Shown here: positions 1 to 4,338 of the stretch, one piece after another
How positions within the stretch are numbered: position 1 is the first letter of the stretch
Layout of the letters: each line of letters opens with the position of its first letter
Assembly (NCBI RefSeq): GCF_003473545.1
Contig: NZ_QUCM01000045.1
Span: 1 to 5,628, forward strand
DNA: 5,628 nucleotides
DNA from: Clostridium sp. AM22-11AC
GTDB taxonomy: Bacteria; Bacillota; Clostridia; Lachnospirales; Lachnospiraceae
Reading direction: 5' to 3'
Translations under genes and position numbers: made by a program
The notes under the pieces: model-generated
Database searches by the model: none
What the model was told of the DNA's origin: nothing
Seen by the model: the letters and a program-made list of their open reading frames with translations, nothing else

Positions 1-902
1 AAATCACGCCGGAGCAGGCACACAGGAACGCCTTACAGCTTGCAGAGAATACGTCGGCATGGAAAGGGTTTGAGGTGCTTGTGGCTACCCATAAGGACAA
101 AAAACATATCCATACGCACTTTATCGTCAATTCCGTCAATTTTGAGGACGGGCACAAGCTGCAGTGGAGCAGCGCCGACCTGCAGGAGCTGAAGGAGCGG
201 TGCAACGCACAGAGCAGGGAGCAGGGGCTACACGTCTCAGAAAAGGGAAAGACCTTTGAAGGAGCGGAACGTGAGGAAACAGTGGCATGGAAAAAAGAGA
301 CGTACCAGCTTCTGAAGCAGGCGGAGCAGGGGAAAGTGAAAAGCTATGTCCAGGACATTGCCCTGGCAGTCCTGGACTGTAAGGAAACAGCGACCAGCCG
401 GGAAAGCTTTATTCGGCTGATGAATGAAAGAGGGTACGGAGTGGACTGGCAGGACAGCCACAAATACATCACATATACCGACTTAGCAAGGAAGCAGGCA
501 GGAGAAAAGGCTTGCAAAATTCGTAATAATAAGCTGGAAAAATACTACAACATGGGTTTTGGAAAGGAGGAACTGGAGCATGAGTTTGAGAGAAATGCAC
601 GAACAGCAGAAGTCAGAGCAGGCAAGTCCGAGAGAACAGCTCCAAGAACTGAACCGACAGAGCCGGACAGAGCTGGAGAACAGCCTGCTGAAGGAAGCCT
701 TAGCTTTGTCGAGCGAGAGCTGCGAGGAATTGATGAAGCAGTCAAATCAAGGACAAGCAAGGGCAGAGCAGAACAGGCAGAGAGACGCCGAGCTGAGCAG
801 GCAGCTCATCAGCGAGCTGAAGAAGCAAGTCGAGCAGTTAGAGAACAGCAACGAACTACTTCAGAACGCCATATCAGCCGGAATTGGGAGCCTGAGAGAT
901 GA
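1..902 (+). CDS. mobA: MOB_P-type relaxase MobA, main part (continues from 5390 across the circle junction)
   Basis: DNA relaxase that nicks oriT and pilots the strand during mobilization. Joined with 5390-5603 the gene is 1,116 nt, 371 residues, with no frame break; position 3 is codon 73. The metal-binding motif lies at residues 102-111: H102, D104, then H107, H109 and H111 in HKDKKHIHTH, followed by FIVNSVN, the usual pattern of the Relaxase (PF03432) family. The GTG at 75 is internal, not a start. The catalytic domain ends near residue 265; the remainder is a low-complexity Arg/Glu/Gln/Ala tail (about 265-371). This tail is read over DNA that also encodes the next gene in the +1 frame, which probably explains its composition. 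Family is confident; the exact MOB_P subgroup is not assigned. Confidence 0.93.
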   Translation, partial: ITPEQAHRNALQLAENTSAWKGFEVLVATHKDKKHIHTHFIVNSVNFEDGHKLQWSSADLQELKERCNAQSREQGLHVSEKGKTFEGAEREETVAWKKETYQLLKQAEQGKVKSYVQDIALAVLDCKETATSRESFIRLMNERGYGVDWQDSHKYITYTDLARKQAGEKACKIRNNKLEKYYNMGFGKEELEHEFERNARTAEVRAGKSERTAPRTEPTEPDRAGEQPAEGSLSFVERELRGIDEAVKSRTSKGRAEQAERRRAEQAAHQRAEEASRAVREQQRTTSERHISRNWEPER

Positions 903-1158
903 GGTCAGAGAAAGTACCGTCCAAGAGGTAAAAAAGGCGTTACAGGCGAATATAGAGGCGGTACAGAAGGCAACAAAAGCTCTTGAAAAGCAGTCTGATA
1001 CGCTTACAAGCGTAATGAAGCAGAAAGTCCGGGAGCTGGAGGAAAGCAAAAACAGCTTTTTCAGATATGAGGGCTTGAAGATATACCTGTTTTGGGGCGG
1101 TATGGTCTGTAATATTGGGACGTTTTTGATAGTGTTATATTATTTATTTGTCAAGTAA
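580..1158 (+). CDS. Coiled-coil, membrane-anchored mobilization accessory protein (MobB/MbeB-like position)
   Basis: 192 residues. The ATG at 580 is chosen over the TTG at 559 because AAAGGAGG (563-570) sits nine bases before it. The protein is highly charged, Glu/Gln/Lys-rich and predicted coiled coil over about residues 20-155, with a C-terminal membrane segment at about 166-190 (LKIYLFWGG to YYLF). It therefore looks like a tail-anchored protein facing the cytoplasm. Its first 323 nt overlap the relaxase 3' end in the +1 frame, as small mob genes nest in mbeA/mobA of ColE1-type plasmids. By position it may bring the relaxosome to the membrane or a helper coupling protein. That role is inference from context; I do not recognise the sequence family. 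Confidence 0.8.
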   Translation: MSLREMHEQQKSEQASPREQLQELNRQSRTELENSLLKEALALSSESCEELMKQSNQGQARAEQNRQRDAELSRQLISELKKQVEQLENSNELLQNAISAGIGSLRDEVRESTVQEVKKALQANIEAVQKATKALEKQSDTLTSVMKQKVRELEESKNSFFRYEGLKIYLFWGGMVCNIGTFLIVLYYLFVK

Positions 1159-1292
1159 AGTTTTATAAAAATGTTATATATAATTAATGTTTTTTTGTTG
1201 AAAATATAGTATAGTAAAACAAAAAGGAGGGGATGCCAATGTACTTGTTGCTTTAGATGCTATAAAAATACATTGACATAGGAGGAAAATTA
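1159..1292 (+). promoter_or_regulatory. AT-rich leader of the secreted-protein gene, with a mini-ORF
   Basis: The gap between the mob operon and the secreted-protein gene is strikingly AT-rich. It has -10-like hexamers (TATAAT 1179-1184; TATAGT 1205-1210 and 1210-1215), but none has a good -35 at 16-18 bp, so promoter placement is uncertain. A strong ribosome site, AAAGGAGGGG (1223-1232), precedes a tiny frame ATG-TAC-TTG-TTG-CTT-TAG (1239-1256), with an earlier in-frame ATG at 1233. It could encode a leader peptide or be a relic. The real gene has its own AGGAGG just before 1293. Readthrough from the mob operon is also possible because I see no terminator after 1158. Confidence 0.35.
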
Positions 1293-1847
1293 ATGAGAAA
1301 TATTCGCAGATCTGTAGCGTTAGCTTTGGCAGCAATAATGATGATGGCTATGAATATGGTTAGTTTTGCAGCAGATACAGCTCCTGCTGAAACCGAGGCG
1401 GTAGAATCGGTGACTCGTTCAACTAATGGAGAATCTGTTTTGCTGGATAAAGTATATTTTGCGTGTGATGGAAAAAACACAATTTCTTCTCGAGAACCTA
1501 TTCCTGCTACAGCTTTAGATATTGAAAATAGAATTTTAGGAAGTATGGAGTATTTTTATGATGGTTTAGATTCATCTGGAAGACCGCAGTACACAGTTAA
1601 GGCATCTATGACGTCTAATCCATTAAAATTAAAATCCAGTAAACTTGTAACAAGAGCTGAAGGAGTAAATAGTTGGCATACAAATGAAGAAGATCATAAT
1701 GGGTATACAGGAACTAATTCTCGAAGCTATGTATATACGACTCCGAATCCACCATCAAATCCATATTGTGAAGCAATATTAACCGCAACTGATGAGAAAG
1801 GTGACGAATACGCAGTATGGAAAGGAACTCTTCGTGATGCTAAGTAG
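1293..1847 (+). CDS. Secreted protein of unknown function (signal peptide)
   Basis: 184 residues. The ATG at 1293 is preceded by AGGAGG (1281-1286). The N-terminus is a classic Sec signal peptide: basic start MRNIRR, a hydrophobic core over about residues 7-22, and a likely signal peptidase I site after SFA (26/27). The mature part is about 158 residues, Ser/Thr/Asn-rich and probably beta-structured, with two cysteines (C58 and C159) that could form a disulfide. No LPxTG motif, lipobox or second membrane segment is present, so it is probably released. I recognise no family. The gene is visibly AT-richer than mob and rep, which suggests a separate origin as plasmid cargo. A bacteriocin or surface role is possible but unsupported. 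It ends just before the terminator at 1885-1934. Confidence 0.82.
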   Translation: MRNIRRSVALALAAIMMMAMNMVSFAADTAPAETEAVESVTRSTNGESVLLDKVYFACDGKNTISSREPIPATALDIENRILGSMEYFYDGLDSSGRPQYTVKASMTSNPLKLKSSKLVTRAEGVNSWHTNEEDHNGYTGTNSRSYVYTTPNPPSNPYCEAILTATDEKGDEYAVWKGTLRDAK

Positions 1848-1884
1848 AAAATACTGAAATATTGGTAAGAGTAGTGATGAAAAT

Positions 1885-1934
1885 AAGAGGGAGTGAAGTG
1901 AGGATGAGATATTCTTAATTCACTCCCTTTTTTT
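1885..1934 (+). terminator. Rho-independent terminator after the secreted-protein gene
   Basis: A perfect 9-bp inverted repeat, GGGAGTGAA (1889-1897) and TTCACTCCC (1919-1927), is followed by seven T (1928-1934). Upstream A/G bases extend the stem with the T-run. It sits 41 nt past the stop codon at 1847. The arms share GGGAGTG/CACTCCC with the two dyads inside the downstream repeats at exact 100/99-nt spacing, so it is also the divergent first unit of that array. Confidence 0.82.
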
Positions 1935-2006
1935 AGAGGTCAAAAAGGTGCAATAAATTCATTGATAAGATAAGCGATAAGGGCGAGAGGGAGTGAGGTG
2001 TAGATA

Positions 2007-2035
2007 TTGACACCAAAAAGGCACTCCCTTATACT
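2007..2035 (+). promoter_or_regulatory. rep promoter copy 1, inside an inverted repeat
   Basis: TTGACA (2007-2012), a 17-bp spacer, then TATACT (2030-2035) form a near-consensus sigma-A promoter facing rep. The -35 overlaps the inner dyad arm ACACC, and the spacer contains the outer arm CACTCCC, so a protein bound to the dyad would cover the promoter. This is the layout expected for Rep-autoregulated transcription, though the binding protein is not shown by sequence. Confidence 0.65.
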
Positions 2036-2105
2036 TGATGGAAAAAGGTAAAATACTTCATTGATAAGATAAGCGGTGAAGGCGAGAGGGAGTGAGGTGT
2101 AGATA

Positions 2106-2134
2106 TTGACACCAAAAAGGCACTCCCTTATACT
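2106..2134 (+). promoter_or_regulatory. rep promoter copy 2, inside an inverted repeat
   Basis: The second repeat unit carries the same TTGACA (2106-2111), 17-bp spacer and TATACT (2129-2134), 99 bp after copy 1. Transcription would start near 2141, leaving a leader of roughly 88 nt before the rep ATG. It is embedded in the same nested dyads as copy 1. Two identical tandem promoters aimed at rep could set its expression level. Confidence 0.65.
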
Positions 2135-2193
2135 TGAGAGAAAAAGGTGCAAAAATCTATTGATAAGATTAGCGGTCAGGCGGAGTAAGGGCA

Positions 2194-2213
2194 GTATATT
2201 ATATAATATATCT
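2194..2213. other. AT-rich tract before rep, possible DNA unwinding element
   Basis: A run of alternating A and T (around AGTATATTATATAATATATC) sits between the last partial repeat and the rep ribosome site. It contains a TATAAT (2202-2207) but no matching -35 at 17 bp, so it is more plausibly an unwinding element beside the repeats than a promoter. No DnaA box was seen. Confidence 0.35.
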
Positions 2214-2228
2214 AAGTAGGAGAAAAAT

Positions 2229-3611
2229 ATGCGTAGAAATACAAAAACAATGTATGAGTGGAGAAAGGTATATAGGGATAAAGAGGAGCTGATGTTGGAG
2301 AGAGGTTTTCCAGAGGTCAGCCCCCATGAGTTCTATCGTGACTTGTTCCCAGAGGGGAGCTTACAGAGTGCAGAGCATGACGGAAAAGGAAATGTGATTG
2401 CAACCCAGATAAGACCATCTGGAAAGGGAAGAACGAAGCAGTGGGTTATAGATGATAGTCTGAATATGCTTGATAAGGTCATAGGGGACGAGTTCGGACT
2501 GATACCGCCTATCACGTTCTATGGCAAGACACACACGAAGCAGAACGCACATGAACTGTATGCGGTTGCAATAGATATTGATTATGTCGGAAAACAGCAG
2601 TTGAAGAACCTCTTGAAGCAATTCGGGAACGGAGTACAGCTCCGACCGACCTACCTTGTGAGTTCTGGAAAGGGTGTCCATGCCTATTACTTTTTGAAAG
2701 AGCCAGTACAGTTGTATCATAATCTGGAAGATACCCTTGCGGAGCTGAAAGAAGCATTTATCCGCAGACTATGGAACGATACGAGCAGTATCAGACCAGA
2801 CAGCCCAGATATAACAGGTATCTATCAAGGCTTTAGGTGTGTTGGGAGCCAGAGCAAGCTGGGGGCAGACTTCCCAGTGAAAGCCTATAAGATGTCGGAT
2901 AACCGCTATACTCTGGAAGATATAAAGGACAGCATACCGAACTGTAAGGTTGATTTATCGGTACTTACAGAGAAGCCGAAGAAAGAAAAGAGTAAGCTGT
3001 CACTGGACGAAGCAAAGAAGCTGTACCCAGAGTGGTATCAAGAGCGAGTTGTAGAGGGCAGACCGAAGAAAAAAGGCACATGGGTGTGTAATGAAGCCCT
3101 TTATGAGTGGTGGAAGAACAAGATTTTTACCGAAGTAAAGGTAGGCGGTAGGTACTTCTCAATCATGGCATTGTGTGCGTATGGCTTGAAATGTGGCATA
3201 TCTGAAAGACGAATAAGGCAAGATGCCTATTCATTTTTGGAGCATCTGGAGAGCCTTACAGATGATGAGGACAACCATTTTACAAGGGAAGATGTAAAGG
3301 ACGCATTGAAAGCCCTCAAAGCTGATAACAAGCTACTTTCGACTATGGCAAGCCGAGAATGGATAGAGAAGCAGACGAAAGTTGTCATACCGCCAAATAA
3401 GAGGAACGGCAGAAAGCAAGCCACGCACTTAAAAATCGCACGTTTTACCCTTGAAACAATGAATGAGGACAGGGGCAAAGCTCTACAAGGGAGACCAGAC
3501 AAGGCGAAGATTGTCGAAGAATGGAGAGAAAGCAACCCTCTGGGAACAAAAGCGGACTGCATCCGAGAGACAGGACTTGCAAAGCATACGGTTTATAAGT
3601 GGTGGAAGTAG
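2229..3611 (+). CDS. rep: Plasmid replication protein with AEP primase-polymerase domain and C-terminal HTH
   Basis: 460 residues. The ATG at 2229 follows AGGAG (2218-2222). Residues about 95-225 carry archaeo-eukaryotic primase motifs: D116-I-D118 in VAIDIDY (metal binding), SGKGVH (146-151, conserved His), and D191/D194 followed by QGFRCVGSQSK (200-210). Residues about 255-370 form a helical region like the PriCT domain found after such primases (RYFSIMALCAYGL, then FTREDVKDALKAL). The last 40 residues (GRPDKAKIVEEW to TVYKWWK) look like a helix-turn-helix, suited to binding the upstream repeats. No helicase or rolling-circle tyrosine motif is seen. It probably primes or initiates replication with host enzymes. 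It is followed within 8 nt by the antitoxin promoter. The family is inferred from motifs. Confidence 0.85.
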   Translation: MRRNTKTMYEWRKVYRDKEELMLERGFPEVSPHEFYRDLFPEGSLQSAEHDGKGNVIATQIRPSGKGRTKQWVIDDSLNMLDKVIGDEFGLIPPITFYGKTHTKQNAHELYAVAIDIDYVGKQQLKNLLKQFGNGVQLRPTYLVSSGKGVHAYYFLKEPVQLYHNLEDTLAELKEAFIRRLWNDTSSIRPDSPDITGIYQGFRCVGSQSKLGADFPVKAYKMSDNRYTLEDIKDSIPNCKVDLSVLTEKPKKEKSKLSLDEAKKLYPEWYQERVVEGRPKKKGTWVCNEALYEWWKNKIFTEVKVGGRYFSIMALCAYGLKCGISERRIRQDAYSFLEHLESLTDDEDNHFTREDVKDALKALKADNKLLSTMASREWIEKQTKVVIPPNKRNGRKQATHLKIARFTLETMNEDRGKALQGRPDKAKIVEEWRESNPLGTKADCIRETGLAKHTVYKWWK

Positions 3612-3618
3612 GGCATAC

Positions 3619-3647
3619 TTGAAATGCTGAAAGGCATATGCTATAAT
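3619..3647 (+). promoter_or_regulatory. Promoter of the antisense antitoxin RNA
   Basis: TTGAAA (3619-3624), exactly 17 bp, then a perfect TATAAT (3642-3647). It lies 8 nt past the rep stop codon and points to a terminator only about 75 bp away with no sensible ORF between, which is what a small stable RNA gene looks like. Transcription should start near 3654. Confidence 0.8.
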
Positions 3648-3657
3648 GCCAGTAGGC

Positions 3658-3686
3658 AAGAAAGACGAAAGTGCTCATTGTGGCAC
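3658..3686 (+). repeat. Direct repeats DRb/DRa, antitoxin copy
   Basis: AAGAAAGACGAAA (3658-3670), a 3-nt spacer (GTG), then CTCATTGTGGCAC (3674-3686). The first block is identical to the toxin-side copy and the second differs at one base (T for G). These are the proposed pairing segments of the antisense RNA. Confidence 0.85.
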
Positions 3687-3688
3687 GC

Positions 3689-3722
3689 AAAAAGCCCCGG
3701 AGTTGCGACCTCCGGGGCTTTT
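3689..3722. terminator. Bidirectional terminator shared by antitoxin RNA and toxin mRNA
   Basis: A perfect 9-bp GC-rich stem, GCCCCGGAG (3694-3702) and CTCCGGGGC (3710-3718), with a 7-nt loop. It is flanked by five A on the left (3689-3693) and four T on the right (3719-3722), so it terminates on both strands. It ends the + strand RNA (and possibly rep readthrough) and the minus-strand toxin mRNA. The two transcripts are complementary across it. Confidence 0.92.
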
Positions 3723-3768
3723 CTATTCCGTTGTGGCAAGGTGGCTTATGCCTTAGGCTGGCTACCGC

Positions 3769-3855
3769 CTATTTATCTCCGTCCAGCCATTTGCAGATGT
3801 AGTAGGCGACTACACTTGCCAAGACAGAGAGTAAGAAAGACGAAAATATACTCAT
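3769..3855 (-). CDS. Small hydrophobic peptide toxin, Fst-like type I toxin-antitoxin
   Basis: 28 residues starting MSIFSSFLL and ending YYICKWLDGDK. One membrane helix covers about residues 3-21, then comes a short charged tail (K22, D25, D27, K28), the general design of Fst/Ldr-type membrane toxins. The ATG (3855-3853) follows an AAAGGGGG ribosome site (3865-3872). The in-frame ATG at 3966 is rejected because it lies upstream of the promoter. The gene has its own strong promoter (3904-3932) and its mRNA of about 209 nt ends at the shared bidirectional terminator. The start codon lies in a direct repeat copied in the convergent small RNA. The peptide presumably damages the membrane of plasmid-free daughter cells once the labile antisense RNA decays. 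Toxicity is inferred; the peptide sequence itself is not the classic Fst sequence. Confidence 0.8.
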   Translation of the reverse strand: MSIFSSFLLSVLASVVAYYICKWLDGDK

Positions 3856-3863
3856 GGTGGCAC
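3833..3863 (+). repeat. Direct repeats DRb/DRa, toxin copy over the start codon
   Basis: AAGAAAGACGAAA (3833-3845), a 5-nt spacer (ATATA), then CTCATGGTGGCAC (3851-3863). The CAT inside the second block is the complement of the toxin ATG; the first block encodes residues 4-8 on the minus strand. Conservation of these blocks with 3658-3686 would tie the toxin initiation region to the antisense RNA. Confidence 0.85.
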
Positions 3864-3892
3864 ACCCCCTTTCTGTACCTGTATAGGGGTGG
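3863..3892 (-). promoter_or_regulatory. 5' UTR stem-loop hiding the toxin ribosome site
   Basis: On the minus strand CACCCCT (3891-3885) can pair with AGGGGGTG (3870-3863, one extra G), with a loop of about 14 nt. The right arm contains the ribosome-binding site of the toxin. In the pAD1 Fst mRNA a 5' stem-loop likewise limits ribosome access, so the same control is likely here. Confidence 0.6.
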
Positions 3893-3903
3893 TAGCGTTG
3901 CCC

Positions 3904-3932
3904 ATTATACCATAGTGGCAGAAATGCCACAA
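3904..3932 (-). promoter_or_regulatory. Promoter of the toxin mRNA
   Basis: On the minus strand TTGTGG (3932-3927), a 17-bp spacer, then TATAAT (3909-3904) preceded by TGG, an extended -10 (TGnTATAAT). The -35 is weak but the extended -10 compensates. The start near 3897 gives a 5' leader of about 42 nt before the toxin ATG. Confidence 0.72.
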
Positions 3933-3970
3933 GAAGCCATTTCCCCTTGTTTATTATCAGAGCCATAAGG

Positions 3971-4027
3971 AAAAGAGTGTCAAGGGCGGTCGAAAGACCG
4001 CAGCGTTTACCCTTGATACTCTTTTTT
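3971..4027. terminator. Long inverted repeat with nested GAAA-loop hairpin, terminator-like
   Basis: The outer arms AAAAGAGTGTCAAGGG (3971-3986) and CCCTTGATACTCTTTT (4010-4025) pair with one mismatch and enclose GCGGTC-GAAA-GACCGC (3986-4001). The right arm ends in six T (4022-4027). It could be a + strand terminator, an insulator upstream of the toxin promoter, or a strand-initiation structure for replication. No gene on the + strand ends just before it, so simple termination is not an obvious explanation. Confidence 0.6.
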
Positions 4028-4280
4028 GTTGGCTATCATGCCGGAGGGGGAAACGGCTGTCCGTCCGTTCCGTCACTTCCCCTTGTGCTTCATTGTCTGT
4101 TCCGGCGGAAGAAAGTAAAGGGTGGTCTGCGACCATTTTTTATCTGCTGCATTCGCTGATCGGCAAGCCGAAGCTCATACTGCAGATAAAAAACAAGCCC
4201 TTGACTGTCTCCCTCCTACACTTCCAAAGTCGCCCAAGAGGAAGTAAGCTCCACTGTATTTCTGGCGAAATCCACGCACG
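4028..4280. other. Gene-free structured region between the toxin locus and the mob promoter
   Basis: No convincing gene; open frames here lack ribosome sites and protein-like composition. It contains GGCTATCATG (4031-4040), a partial match to the GGCTATCACT motif of the mob leader. It also has a small hairpin TGGTC-TGC-GACCA (4123-4135) running into six T, and a large inverted repeat (4136-4193). A weak inverted repeat, ACTTCC (4220-4225) with GGAAGT (4240-4245), follows. The concentration of dyads suggests a DNA- or RNA-structure role such as replication priming or transfer, not coding. Confidence 0.5.
4136..4193. repeat. 12-bp perfect inverted repeat with nested hairpin
   Basis: TTTTTTATCTGC (4136-4147) and GCAGATAAAAAA (4182-4193) are perfect complements. 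The 34-nt interior holds CGGC-AA-GCCG (4161-4170) and flanking GCT/AGC. The A-run and T-run ends could make a bidirectional terminator, or the element could be a strand-initiation site used by the primase-type Rep, as RSF1010 uses hairpin ssi sites. The latter is speculation by analogy. Confidence 0.6.
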
Positions 4281-4338
4281 AATATATCCGCTTGACAAGT
4301 GGCTATCACTATGCTATATTATGTGTAGCGGATATATT
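4281..4338. promoter_or_regulatory. 11-bp inverted repeat framing the mob promoter, likely operator
   Basis: AATATATCCGC (4281-4291) and GCGGATATATT (4328-4338) are perfect inverted copies placed directly before the -35 and just at or after the predicted start site. Two bound repressors, or one bridging pair, could shut the promoter. Candidate binders encoded nearby are MobC and the 211-residue protein, both with ribbon-helix-helix-like N-termini. Confidence 0.65.
4292..4320 (+). promoter_or_regulatory. Promoter of the mobilization operon
   Basis: Consensus TTGACA (4292-4297), a 17-bp spacer, then TATATT (4315-4320). Transcription should begin near 4327 and run through a structured leader of about 154 nt to the first gene at 4481. 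GGCTATCACT lies in the spacer (4301-4310) as a further possible protein site. Confidence 0.78.

Larger units (their letters stand above)
1848..2190 (+). repeat. Tandem ~99/100-bp repeat array, candidate origin and rep control region
   Basis: About 3.5 tandem units precede rep. Clear units begin with AAAAAGGT at 1942, 2042 and 2141. The element ATTGATAAGATAAGCG recurs at 1961, 2060 and 2159 (one mismatch in the last), and a divergent version, ATTGGTAAGAG, lies at 1861. Units 1 and 2 are identical over about 56 bp (1983-2038 versus 2082-2137). Each holds the dyad GGGAGTG/CACTCCC (1989-1995/2022-2028; 2088-2094/2121-2127) enclosing an inner GGTGT/ACACC. The last unit is cut off after about 50 bp. 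Such direct repeats next to rep are usual for Rep-binding iterons. Origin function is inferred; the AT-rich tract at 2194-2213 could be the melting site. Confidence 0.75.
3654..3723 (+). ncRNA. Antitoxin antisense RNA of a Fst/par-like type I system (RNA II-like)
   Basis: A predicted RNA of about 69 nt runs from the consensus promoter at 3619-3647 to the terminator at 3694-3722. Its 5' half carries two blocks, AAGAAAGACGAAA (3658-3670) and CTCATTGTGGCAC (3674-3686). Both recur in the same orientation over the toxin start region (3833-3845 and 3851-3863). Because the toxin is read from the minus strand, this RNA can pair with the toxin mRNA at the start codon and at codons 4-8, and also through the shared terminator stem. 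The size and two-block layout match RNA II of the pAD1 par locus. Repression of toxin translation is inferred from this architecture. Confidence 0.78.

Noticed and set aside
559..579. TTG start for the coiled-coil gene
   Set aside because: The AAAGGAGG at 563-570 lies inside this extension and is correctly spaced for the ATG at 580.
75..902. Relaxase starting at the GTG at 75
   Set aside because: The same frame is open from position 3, and the joined frame from 5390 supplies the conserved N-terminus with the catalytic tyrosine.
1148..1184. Promoter TTGTCA ... TATAAT for the secreted-protein gene
   Set aside because: Both hexamers are good but 25 bp apart, too far for sigma-A; kept only as an AT-rich region.
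1940..2152. 70-residue minus-strand frame over the tandem repeats
   Set aside because: The 99-nt unit is divisible by three, so the repeat keeps a frame open by itself; there is no ribosome site, and the protein is just a repeated translation of the array.
2042..2160. Minus-strand countertranscript promoter in the rep leader
   Set aside because: TATAAG with TTGCAC is present on the minus strand but the spacing is only about 14 bp, so it is not convincing as a copy-control antisense RNA.
1848..2190. CRISPR array
   Set aside because: Only 3-4 units of about 100 bp, nearly identical throughout with no unique spacers; this is a tandem repeat.
2361..2757. Minus-strand frames inside rep
   Set aside because: They are shadows of the rep coding frame, which has clear primase motifs on the + strand.
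3769..3966. 65-residue minus-strand version of the toxin starting at 3966
   Set aside because: Its start lies upstream of the -10/-35 (3904-3932); only the ATG at 3855 has a ribosome site and falls in the conserved direct repeat.
3624..3968. 114-residue + strand frame over the toxin locus
   Set aside because: It reads through the terminator and the antisense of the toxin, has no ribosome site, and its composition is not protein-like.
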